Below are positions 6,604-13,326 of a DNA stretch of 64,000 bases, piece by piece. The stretch covers positions 124,001-188,000 of the forward strand of contig NZ_PYGF01000007.1 of assembly GCF_003014575.1 (NCBI RefSeq), read 5' to 3'. This stretch comes from Cecembia rubra. Lineage in GTDB: Bacteria > Bacteroidota > Bacteroidia > Cytophagales > Cyclobacteriaceae. The position numbers and the translations under genes are program-made. The first letter of the stretch is position 1; every line of letters starts with the position of its first letter. The notes beneath the pieces are model-generated. The model was given only the letters and a program-made list of their open reading frames with translations. It ran no database searches and was not told the DNA's origin.

Positions 6604-7401
6604 TCATTCAAGTTTCATTGAAGTCTTAGATTTTATTTCGTCTGCAATGTCTGGTCTGTATGGCTTAATCCATTTGTCAAATGTCTTTTGAATAAATGGC
6701 GAAACCCAATATTGTGAACCTTCTTCTGGTGTCATACCTACGTCAAGATAGTCAACATAGTCCGTTGACATCATATAATGGTCGTTTAAATAAAAGAGAT
6801 AAGCAAAATGTTGAACAAAAACGGCTGTCAAGTCAGCAGAGAAAGTGTCTAACGCTTTAACTCTATTCGGTAAATAAATTTCATTGTCATTGAGCAACAA
6901 GTTGTAATAGTAGTTGTAATGTGTATGGTCGTTGCACCTGTCACGAACGTTTTTATAAAGTTTGTCCTTTAAGAGTAGGTCTGTAATTGGTTTTAGTTTA
7001 GCAGAGTCCTTTATGTATTTTGAAATCACCCGATATTCAGGGATTGTCTCTGTGCCTTTTCTCCAATTGTCAATATGCTCAACGATAAAATTGTCAATAT
7101 TGAAATGGTCGTTCAAATATAGATTGGTATAAACATTTATTATAGTTGAGTCATAGTATTTTCTGAGTAAAGCGTAAGAGTCATTTATTCTTCCGTTTGA
7201 TAAAATTTCTCTTATTGAATCAAGTGTTCCTATTACTGAACTAAATACGTAAGTGTCCAAATTCAATATTGCTTTTGTTCCTTGGCTCATAAATCCCATT
7301 GTCGTGTGAGCCAAAGAGTCATAAAAGTCCGCAAACTCTGAAAGTTGTCCGAATACTTTATGGTCTATATATTCTTTTCCTAAACGTTCCACTTTGTCCA
7401 T
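6604..7401 (-). CDS. Unknown cassette protein, mostly helical, possible HEPN-related
   Basis: The protein has 265 residues and no signal peptide. It is mostly helical and rich in Tyr, Asp and Asn. The segment SYALLRKYYDSTIINVYTNL resembles the repeated-helix start of DUF5677 or AbiV-type proteins, and NVRDRCNDHTHYNYYYNLL contains an R-x5-H arrangement like the HEPN RNase signature. Both resemblances are weak. A longer frame to 7488 reads through site S3 and is rejected; ATG at 7401 is 29 nt inside cassette C4 and follows the shared leader motif GACGAC. It is the only gene of C4, and an anti-phage role is only a hypothesis. Confidence 0.5.
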   Translation of the reverse strand: MDKVERLGKEYIDHKVFGQLSEFADFYDSLAHTTMGFMSQGTKAILNLDTYVFSSVIGTLDSIREILSNGRINDSYALLRKYYDSTIINVYTNLYLNDHFNIDNFIVEHIDNWRKGTETIPEYRVISKYIKDSAKLKPITDLLLKDKLYKNVRDRCNDHTHYNYYYNLLLNDNEIYLPNRVKALDTFSADLTAVFVQHFAYLFYLNDHYMMSTDYVDYLDVGMTPEEGSQYWVSPFIQKTFDKWIKPYRPDIADEIKSKTSMKLE

Positions 7402-7415
7402 TGTTTGTCGTCTTA

Positions 7416-7564
7416 TAGCCTGACCGCTAACGTTTTGCCGCTTGCCGCAGTGGGGGATTTCGGAGCACTTCACTGTCAACCAAGACAAATGTTGATAGAA
7501 GCACTACACTTGATTTAACCACGTCAGCCCCCATTGCGGCAAACGGCTGTTAGCGGTAGTTATT
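7416..7564. repeat. Cassette-boundary site S3 (attC-like)
   Basis: This is the boundary between C4 and C3, crossover 7431/7430, with 119 bp between cores. The left arm GCCGCTTGCCGCAGTGGGGG pairs with the right arm CCCCCATTGCGGCAAACGGC with only two mismatched positions, a C.A and a G.T. The same two positions mismatch in S2. The loop has the copies GGAGCACTTCACT and GAAGCACTACACT. Confidence 0.8.
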
Positions 7565-8710
7565 CTATCCATTCTCAAGTTCTTCAATTGCTTTTTTTAT
7601 GGGTGTCGTGTCAAATAAGGGTGAACCAATTTCAATCGCTCTCTTGTAAAACGGAAGAATGAATTTTGGAAAACTCTTTTTCTTAAATGGATTTTGTTCT
7701 TGCTCCATTTTCTTGTGTCGTAAACCACCAAACTTTAATAGCAAATTTGTAGCTCTGGCTATTTCATTCGGTTGTTTGCGGTCTGAAATTTTCTCCATTA
7801 AGTTGTGAAACTCAACATCACTTTGATGAATATCGTCTTTATTCTCGTATCGTTTAAGTTGGTCATCAATTTCTACGGTCTCAACATTAGGCATATTGAA
7901 AGTAATGTTATGTCCTGCATACATATCATACTGCTCGTCATACCAAATTCCTGAGTCGTGCCATTGTCCGTAAAACTGAACTGAATTTTTAATCTTGAAA
8001 CCTTTTAGTCCGTCCACTGCACCTAAAATGGTAATGTCACAAAGATTTGGGAAATATCCCTTGACTACTTTGTCTGCCCTGTAACTTGCGAAAGAACTAA
8101 GGTAAAGGTCTTTAAATGTGCTGAAAAATATAATTACATTGTCAACTTTTGGATAGAAAAAGGTTTCTACGTTAAAAGAAGATTGTCCAAGACCTTCAAT
8201 ATAGATTGGTTCTGTGTCGTGTAGTATATACTCGTCTGCACTTAAAGCATATGCAGAATGAGAAAATGTATTTCTAATTTCTTTGAAATGGTTTTGCTTA
8301 AAGAAGTCAACAATGTTTGGCTTTCCTGCATCGTGTAGAAGTTCTAAAATACTGTCTTGTTTTTCTCCAATACCGAGTAGTCTGTCATACTTCTTTGTTT
8401 TCCAAAATAGGTATGATGAGCCTTTATAGCCTGTTTTGACTTTGCAAAGACTTCCAATGATGTTGTAGAAGTCGCTGTTTTCAAAAAAGGTCGAATAAAG
8501 TAAAGCAGCAATTCTTGTTTTCTCTTTGCCTGTGTGTCCTTGGTATAAATTTTTGTAAAACTCAATTGCGTCAAACCACTCATAAAGATTGGTCATTAAC
8601 TTATGTGTCCCCATACCCCTATAATTTATTAAAGTCAAAACAAAGTCAAACTCGCTTCTTTGTTTCGCTTCGTCAAATAGGGTTTTAAGGTCGTTTGTTA
8701 CATTTTCCAT
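7565..8710 (-). CDS. Unknown cassette protein with HEPN-like RxxxxH motif
   Basis: The 381-residue soluble protein carries FKEIRNTFSHSAY near residue 150. This R-N-x3-H pattern is the typical catalytic motif of HEPN ribonuclease domains, common in abortive-infection and toxin systems. Surrounding helices (SILELLHDAGKPNIVDFFKQ before the motif) fit a four-helix HEPN fold, but the remaining 200 residues match nothing recognised. The frame stays open to 8782 across site S2; ATG at 8710 is chosen because it lies 35 nt inside C3 and follows the GACGAC leader motif. It is the only gene of C3. RNase or defence function is inferred from the motif. Confidence 0.55.
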   Translation of the reverse strand: MENVTNDLKTLFDEAKQRSEFDFVLTLINYRGMGTHKLMTNLYEWFDAIEFYKNLYQGHTGKEKTRIAALLYSTFFENSDFYNIIGSLCKVKTGYKGSSYLFWKTKKYDRLLGIGEKQDSILELLHDAGKPNIVDFFKQNHFKEIRNTFSHSAYALSADEYILHDTEPIYIEGLGQSSFNVETFFYPKVDNVIIFFSTFKDLYLSSFASYRADKVVKGYFPNLCDITILGAVDGLKGFKIKNSVQFYGQWHDSGIWYDEQYDMYAGHNITFNMPNVETVEIDDQLKRYENKDDIHQSDVEFHNLMEKISDRKQPNEIARATNLLLKFGGLRHKKMEQEQNPFKKKSFPKFILPFYKRAIEIGSPLFDTTPIKKAIEELENG

Positions 8711-8731
8711 ATGATGCACTGTCGTCTTTTT

Positions 8732-8880
8732 ATAATTACCGCTAACGTTTTGCGGCTTGGCGTAGTGGCGGATTTTTAGCACAAAAGTTCAATCGAAGAA
8801 CTGCACTTGAACCTACCAAAAAACTGTCATACGAAGCACTGCACCCGCCATTACGCCAAACCGCTGTTATGCCCAGTGTT
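8732..8880. repeat. Cassette-boundary site S2 (attC-like)
   Basis: This is the boundary between C3 and C2, crossover 8746/8745, with 121 bp between cores. The left arm GCGGCTTGGCGTAGTGGCGG pairs with the right arm CCGCCATTACGCCAAACCGC, differing only at one C.A and one G.T. The right core GTTATGCCC matches the outer end of C2 rather than C3. The last codons of the HNH gene lie within the right arm. Confidence 0.8.
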
Positions 8881-9672
8881 TCTTTTAATCTGTTCATATT
8901 CTGATAGTTGTCTTGAGTTTAGTTTGCTTTTATAATTGTCAATAAAGTCCTGAACTTCTAAAAAGCCTGTTCCTTTTATTAGTTTTTCTTTATGACTGAG
9001 AGAATGACAAAGCAAGCAAAGTGCTTGGAAGTTTCCTTGTCTATTGTCTTTTGTGTTTCCGTTCTTATGATGTGTGTGTAGCCATTTTTTATCTTCTTGA
9101 TTTGATAAGTCTATGTGGCAAGATTCACATTTAAAACCTACACTTTCTCTATATGCTTCGCTTATTTGATTCCACATCGAATGATAACCGTCTGATTTGA
9201 ATAAGGAATTGTCTTGGTGTTCGAGATATTTTAAAACTGCTTCATACCAAGGTTGATTAGTGCCCCACCAAGATTTAAAAACTTGTTTACTACAGTTCTT
9301 ACAGAGTTCCAATTTTTCAAGTGTTGTCTGATGATTTTCTCTTGATGTAACTTTTACAGGCATTTTATTGGCAAATACAAAGCCACCATATTCTTGACGA
9401 GTTTCACAATGAACAATGTGATACTTGGGTAGTTTCCTGCTACCTGTCCAATTTGTATAGAAAAATTGTTTGTAATAAAAAAGAAGCATTCTTTCTTCAC
9501 CGTTTTTGTAAACAGCAAAACCATTTTCATCAATTTCAATTTTTGATGGGTCGTATTTTATTCCATCAATTTGAATTAGTTCAACATTTCTAAACATTTC
9601 AAACGTTAGTTTTCTAACTTTTGAAAGAAACTGTGCTGTTTTACCTTTTGTAAAGTCGTGAAGTTTAATCAT
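8851..9672 (-). CDS. HNH endonuclease, ZorE-like component of a Zorya-type system
   Basis: The 273-residue protein ends with a treble-clef HNH nuclease domain: CESCHIDLSN, WLHTHHKNGNTKDNRQGN, then ALCLLCHSLSH, giving the zinc Cys pairs and the H-N-H catalytic pattern (about residues 180-228). An extra CKNC lies near residue 120. The gene overlaps the upstream ZorB-like gene by 4 bp. A MotA-like plus OmpA-like pair followed by an HNH protein is the known make-up of type II Zorya anti-phage systems; here the third protein is assigned by that context. The stop codon lies in the right arm of site S2, so the last roughly seven residues (HNSGLA region) come from the recombination site. Confidence 0.75.
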   Translation of the reverse strand: MIKLHDFTKGKTAQFLSKVRKLTFEMFRNVELIQIDGIKYDPSKIEIDENGFAVYKNGEERMLLFYYKQFFYTNWTGSRKLPKYHIVHCETRQEYGGFVFANKMPVKVTSRENHQTTLEKLELCKNCSKQVFKSWWGTNQPWYEAVLKYLEHQDNSLFKSDGYHSMWNQISEAYRESVGFKCESCHIDLSNQEDKKWLHTHHKNGNTKDNRQGNFQALCLLCHSLSHKEKLIKGTGFLEVQDFIDNYKSKLNSRQLSEYEQIKRNTGHNSGLA

Positions 9673-10367
9673 TCGTTCACTTTATTAATTGCTTCAATTA
9701 ACTTTTCGTTTGAGGTTACAATTCTAAATTCAACTCGTCTTGATAAATTATCATTTACAACTTTGTTGCTGTCAAGATGTACATAGTTTTTTTCTTCATT
9801 TAATGCTCTTGAGTAAGAGAATCCAATTGATGTGAAGAGGAAGTCCATTCTACTTTTTTCTTTTTCACTTGCTTCTTTATATACAGGTTGCTCCCTTAAA
9901 TACTTCAACACTGAAGCGGCCCTTCTTGATGATAAATCAAGGTTGTATAAATAACTGTCCCCACCGTTTTTGGGAGGTTTTGTGTCTGCGTGGCCTTCAA
10001 TTCTAATTTCCTTGATGTAGTCGAAATAAGTTGTGTCAGAAGTCAAAACATCCCAATACTTTGGGATGAAACTTGACAAAGATATTTTAAAACCTTGTGT
10101 TAGTTTATCATCATTTGTTTCAAACAAATTGTCTGAATTTGGTGAGTTAAATCTTATCGTTCCATCAGGTCCAAGTTCAATTTCGTGTTTCTCAATTTCT
10201 TCATTAAACACTTCTTGAAGTTTGTTGTATATCTCATCTTGAACAAATGTGTGTTCAATTACCTGCATAATATAGTTAATGGCAATAAACATAAATATTA
10301 CCATTAATGCAGTCATCATATCTGCAATTGAAATCCAATTAGAATCGTCTTTTTTTCTCCCAAGCAT
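9669..10367 (-). CDS. ZorB-like MotB/OmpA-domain membrane protein
   Basis: This is a 232-residue protein with one N-terminal membrane helix containing the functional aspartate of MotB-type stators (WISIADMMTALMVIFMFIA, D16). An OmpA-like peptidoglycan-binding domain at about 120-220 carries IRIEGHADTKPP, YNLDLSSRRAASVLKYL and DNLSRRVEFRIV. MotB-family proteins anchor a proton channel to peptidoglycan. With the MotA-like protein encoded 9 bp upstream and the HNH gene overlapping downstream, it fits ZorB of the Zorya anti-phage family rather than a flagellar stator. No flagellar gene is nearby. Confidence 0.8.
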   Translation of the reverse strand: MLGRKKDDSNWISIADMMTALMVIFMFIAINYIMQVIEHTFVQDEIYNKLQEVFNEEIEKHEIELGPDGTIRFNSPNSDNLFETNDDKLTQGFKISLSSFIPKYWDVLTSDTTYFDYIKEIRIEGHADTKPPKNGGDSYLYNLDLSSRRAASVLKYLREQPVYKEASEKEKSRMDFLFTSIGFSYSRALNEEKNYVHLDSNKVVNDNLSRRVEFRIVTSNEKLIEAINKVNE

Positions 10368-10376
10368 TTTTTTCTA

Positions 10377-11450
10377 TCACTTTTTGTTTAGACGATTTTC
10401 GATGTCCTTTATATATTCAAGGAATAGGGCATCCATACTAGCTAACATTTTGTTTAAACTTTCAACATCTATTGACCTTAATGTTCTTACGCTCTCAACA
10501 ATGTTAGAAGCTGAATTTGAAACTGATTCAACACTTGTAGTCCATTTAGTGACATTTTCTCCAGTCATTTTTATAGAATCAGTAGTCTCATTCATTTTAG
10601 TAGAAAGCTTATTAAAGTTCTCAGTGACTTTCATAAGTTCAGAAGTTGCTCCTTGAACATCTTTCAAAACTTTTGAAAGATTTCCATTCTCATTAAATGC
10701 CGAATTAAACTCGTCAATCACCTTTTGAAGCTTACTTGATTGACCTGATATTTCATCTAATTTCGATACCCAGACTACAGTAGTGTCTGCAAATTTTTGA
10801 TGTTGAGTAACAAGACTTTTATATGCTGTTTTTAATGCTTCAACATCTTCTTTGTGCTCTCTCTGCCAAGTAGAAAGTTCGTTTATAGTTTGAGTTAATT
10901 CTTCAAAGTTACTTTGGACTAAGTCTTCTATAAAAATTTTGAAAACATCATTAAAGTTGGTGATGACTTCTCTGAATGCGTCTACTATTGCATTGTATTG
11001 AGTTGTAGAAATTGCATTCTTAAATTCTTCAAAGTTTTGATTTAGATTTCTAAGTTCTATAAGTTCTGGGCTTTCAGGTTCAGCGATGTATTTAGTGTTA
11101 ATGAAAATTTTAATAATCTTCGAGAATATTAGTGATAGCAATATGCCTACTATTGACGTGAACATTGCTGACTTTAAACCGTCAAGCAATAATTTAATAC
11201 TGTCCTTTATATGGTCGGGAGTTGTATCAAAATTTAATAGTCCGTAAGCTATTCCGGTAAAAGTACCAAACAGTCCAAGTGTCACGAAAACATTTGGAAT
11301 TGACTCTATAATGTAGAAGTTTGAAATGTGTTTGCGTATTGGTCTAAAAAATACACTTAGGATTGAGTAAACTGTCCAAAAGCCAATAAGCCACCAAGGA
11401 AGTTGTTTTAAAAGAAATTCAATTATTTCAGGTCTAATTAGTTGTTCCAT
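10377..11450 (-). CDS. ZorA-like MotA/TolQ/ExbB channel protein with coiled-coil tail
   Basis: The 357-residue protein has membrane helices at about 14-32 and 45-75 (SIPNVFVTLGLFGTFTGIAY, the conserved MotA/ExbB core) and at 88-112 (LKSAMFTSIVGILLSLIFSK). A long coiled-coil C-terminal region follows, from about 135 to 357. A long cytoplasmic tail is characteristic of ZorA. Zorya systems form a proton-driven membrane machine that senses phage infection. It is the first gene of cassette C2, its start being 36 nt after the boundary, preceded by the shared AAAAACGAC motif. Confidence 0.78.
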   Translation of the reverse strand: MEQLIRPEIIEFLLKQLPWWLIGFWTVYSILSVFFRPIRKHISNFYIIESIPNVFVTLGLFGTFTGIAYGLLNFDTTPDHIKDSIKLLLDGLKSAMFTSIVGILLSLIFSKIIKIFINTKYIAEPESPELIELRNLNQNFEEFKNAISTTQYNAIVDAFREVITNFNDVFKIFIEDLVQSNFEELTQTINELSTWQREHKEDVEALKTAYKSLVTQHQKFADTTVVWVSKLDEISGQSSKLQKVIDEFNSAFNENGNLSKVLKDVQGATSELMKVTENFNKLSTKMNETTDSIKMTGENVTKWTTSVESVSNSASNIVESVRTLRSIDVESLNKMLASMDALFLEYIKDIENRLNKK

Positions 11451-11472
11451 TTATTCGGTTGTTGTCGTTTTT

Positions 11473-11622
11473 AACATTGGGCATAACGTTTTCGGGCTTT
11501 GCGTTCGGGCGGGAATACGAAGCCGTTTGGTTTTTGTCACGGCTAAAGTAACTTAAAAGTGATAAAGTTTGATTACAAACGTCCACCCGCCTGACGCAAA
11601 ACCCGTGTTAGCACCAGTATTT
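11473..11622. repeat. Cassette-boundary site S1 (attC-like)
   Basis: This is the boundary between C2 and C1, crossover 11487/11486, with 121 bp between cores. The left arm CGGGCTTTGCGTTCGGGCGG pairs with the right arm CCGCCTGACGCAAAACCCG, as in S4. The loop is the most diverged of the six and lacks the GCACAAAACT repeats. The left outer end (ATTGGGCATAAC) pairs with the far end of C2, and the right outer end (GTTAGCACCAGTATT) with the far end of C1. Confidence 0.77.
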
Positions 11623-11631
11623 TTTCTTTGT

Positions 11632-12090
11632 CTAAGGAATTGTCTCAATACCTGCAAACTTATAATCGTCTTTCACTTTTTTGAAATAAATTCCTAATTG
11701 CCCGCCTTCATGTCCAGGTGCTAATTCGTCTCGTTGATAAATGGTAAATAAAACTGTAATATCAGTCATTTTAGCGTTTTCTTTAATGAGTTTTACTGTA
11801 CTTGACTTTGTCGCCCGAATAAAATTGTCTGATGAGTTTATTGATGTCAAATGATTGTCAAAAAATGACTTTCTGCTAAATATATAGGGTTCCTCAACTG
11901 ATTTTTGTTGGTCTGAACAAATAATACAATATATTTCGTCTGTTGATATTTTCTTAAAGTCTGAGTAGTTAGGCTGATTAAATAATTTAAAAATATTCTT
12001 TACCTTTTTCATTAACTTCAGACTGTCAACTTCAGCTACAGATTGTCCCCAAATATTTGAAGTTAACAATAGTAAAGTTGCAGTTGTCAT
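11632..12090 (-). CDS. Small exported protein of cassette C1, unknown function
   Basis: The 152-residue protein has a signal peptide (MTTATLLLLTSNIWGQ, cleavage after the Gln expected) and a compact domain with a YCIICSD motif near residue 50 and a C-terminal GGQLGIYFKKVKDDYKF strand pair. The overall look is that of small secreted NTF2-like proteins, but no family is claimed. A start at 12108 is possible, but ATG at 12090 is preferred because it follows the ACGACA leader motif at the same distance as in C4. It is the only gene of the cassette nearest the recombinase, the place where the newest insert would be expected in an integron. Confidence 0.6.
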   Translation of the reverse strand: MTTATLLLLTSNIWGQSVAEVDSLKLMKKVKNIFKLFNQPNYSDFKKISTDEIYCIICSDQQKSVEEPYIFSRKSFFDNHLTSINSSDNFIRATKSSTVKLIKENAKMTDITVLFTIYQRDELAPGHEGGQLGIYFKKVKDDYKFAGIETIP

Positions 12091-12104
12091 TATTTGTCGT
12101 GCTG

Positions 12105-12213
12105 TCATAATATTGGTGCTAACTTACTTATTACAACGTATTTATACCACCAAGCCTTCAATTCTTGCTGGCTTGATACTACAATTGCATTGTTTATTAA
12201 AACTAATGTTTTT
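12105..12213 (-). other. Candidate attI-like primary insertion site
   Basis: The outer end of C1 (GGTGCTAAC, 12115-12123) is joined not to a cassette site but to a unique 90-bp sequence before the recombinase stop. On the minus strand the junction reads ...GTTGTAATAAGTAAG^TTAGC. The 90 bp include a CAAGCC/GGCTTG inverted repeat near 12155-12180. This is where a primary attachment site would be expected, but no experimental or alignment evidence is available. Confidence 0.45.
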
Positions 12214-13326
12214 TTATAAATCATCAAAAGGAGATCTTATTTCTGAGATTTTTTTCTTACTGACATGAGTATAGATCTCAGTAGTCCTACTGCTATTGTG
12301 ACCAAGCAACTCTTGGATATACCTTAAATCTGTTCCATTTTCCAATAAATGAGTAGCATAACTATGTCTAAGCCAATGTAGAGTTGCCGGCTTATTTACC
12401 CTTGCTTTTTTTACAGCATATTTTAGCACCTGCTGTAAACTGCTGGCACTGTATTGGGCTCCTACTTTTTCTCCTTCAAATAAATATACTATTGGACGCT
12501 CGGCTTTATAATAGGACCTTAATAATTCTAAAAGTTTGTCAGATAGAGGAACCACTCTGTCCTTTTTACCCTTGCCTTGTTGGATAAAAAGCAACTTTCT
12601 ATTTGGATCAATATGTTTCAATTGAATATTCAAAAGCTCAGTCCTCCTTAATCCGCACGCATATATCAGACTGATCATAGACTTATGTTTAATATTTGTA
12701 ATGGAATCCAAAATCTTTTTCACCTCTTCCTTACTCAATACATTTGGCAAAACCTTTTCCTTTTTAGGCCTGTAAATAATATCTGGATTGATTTTTATCC
12801 CTTTTCGGTTGGCAAAAAATAATTTGATGGCATTGACAAATTGGTTTTGATAAGAACTGGAATAGGAATTTGCAAGGATATATTCAGAATTGAACTTTTC
12901 TAGATCTGAATTTTCTATCTCTTCTAATGGCTTGTTGTCTAAAAACCTAAAAAATACAGAAATAGCTTCCCTGTAGGTTTTGATGCTGTTTTCACTGTAA
13001 CGCTTATTCCTCATCCATAGCTCAAAAAGTTGGATTTCTTTGGAATTAACCGCTGAAAGATTTGGTAATACTACGCTTACTTTATCCTGGGGTATCTCTA
13101 CCTTCTTTAACCCACTGTAATCTAACCAGGCTTTTCCTTTAAAAAACTGAAGCATTTCTGACAACTTGCCTTCTTCATAAGCTACCCACCATACTTTCTT
13201 CTTGGTATCCCAAGTACATCCCGGAAATTGCTTGACCATTTCTTTTAATTCGAATTCGTAGGTAAACTCAATCCTGATCACAGGATTTTTGCCTATCCAG
13301 TCATTTTTCAAAACCAGCTTCCTCAT
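12214..13326 (-). CDS. Tyrosine recombinase (XerC/D-type integrase) next to the cassette array
   Basis: This is a 370-residue enzyme. The C-terminal catalytic domain holds the full set: CGLRRTELL (first Arg), QGKGKKDR (Lys), HWLRHSYATH (H-x-x-R), LLGHNS (His) and the nucleophile in EIYTHVS (about Tyr352). A SAM-like core-binding domain lies at about 90-180. An extra N-terminal domain (about 1-75) contains FPGCTWDTKKKVWWVAYEEG, which vaguely recalls HARP-type modules. The insertion that marks classical integron integrases was not seen between the Lys region and HxxR. A TTG at 13341 is an alternative start; ATG at 13326 is preferred. The 3' end faces the array, and the gene is on the same strand as the cassettes. 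Confidence 0.9.
   Translation of the reverse strand: MRKLVLKNDWIGKNPVIRIEFTYEFELKEMVKQFPGCTWDTKKKVWWVAYEEGKLSEMLQFFKGKAWLDYSGLKKVEIPQDKVSVVLPNLSAVNSKEIQLFELWMRNKRYSENSIKTYREAISVFFRFLDNKPLEEIENSDLEKFNSEYILANSYSSSYQNQFVNAIKLFFANRKGIKINPDIIYRPKKEKVLPNVLSKEEVKKILDSITNIKHKSMISLIYACGLRRTELLNIQLKHIDPNRKLLFIQQGKGKKDRVVPLSDKLLELLRSYYKAERPIVYLFEGEKVGAQYSASSLQQVLKYAVKKARVNKPATLHWLRHSYATHLLENGTDLRYIQELLGHNSSRTTEIYTHVSKKKISEIRSPFDDL

Larger units (their letters stand above)
1..13326 (-). mobile_element. Integron-like gene-cassette array with adjacent tyrosine recombinase
   Basis: Six related sites (S1-S6), each about 150 bp with a 119-121 bp core, separate seven gene-bearing units (C1-C7), and a tyrosine recombinase sits at the right end. 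Read on the minus strand, the order is recombinase, candidate attI, then cassettes C1 to C7. Crossover points inferred from the G^TTA cores are 12123/12122, 11487/11486, 8746/8745, 7431/7430, 6438/6437, 4434/4433 and 683/682. Every cassette gene is on the minus strand. C7 runs off the left edge, so the array continues outside the window. Integron cassettes are known to carry one attC site and to enter from circles; the complementary cassette ends seen here fit that model. The link between this recombinase and the sites is inferred from position only. Confidence 0.72.

Noticed and set aside
9669..11450. MotA/MotB-like pair as a flagellar stator or TolQR/ExbBD
   Set aside because: No flagellar or Tol/Ton genes nearby, ZorA-like long coiled-coil tail and an overlapping HNH gene; gliding bacteria also lack flagella.
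669..11622. S1-S6 as rho-independent terminators
   Set aside because: The arms are separated by about 70 nt of loop and have no following T-run, and they carry conserved cores at both ends.
669..11622. S1-S6 as MITEs or transposon ends
   Set aside because: No target-site duplications were seen, and the outer complement links the ends of gene units rather than those of the repeat itself.
12384..12587. Plus-strand frame inside the recombinase gene
   Set aside because: Antisense to the catalytic domain, with no supporting start or family.
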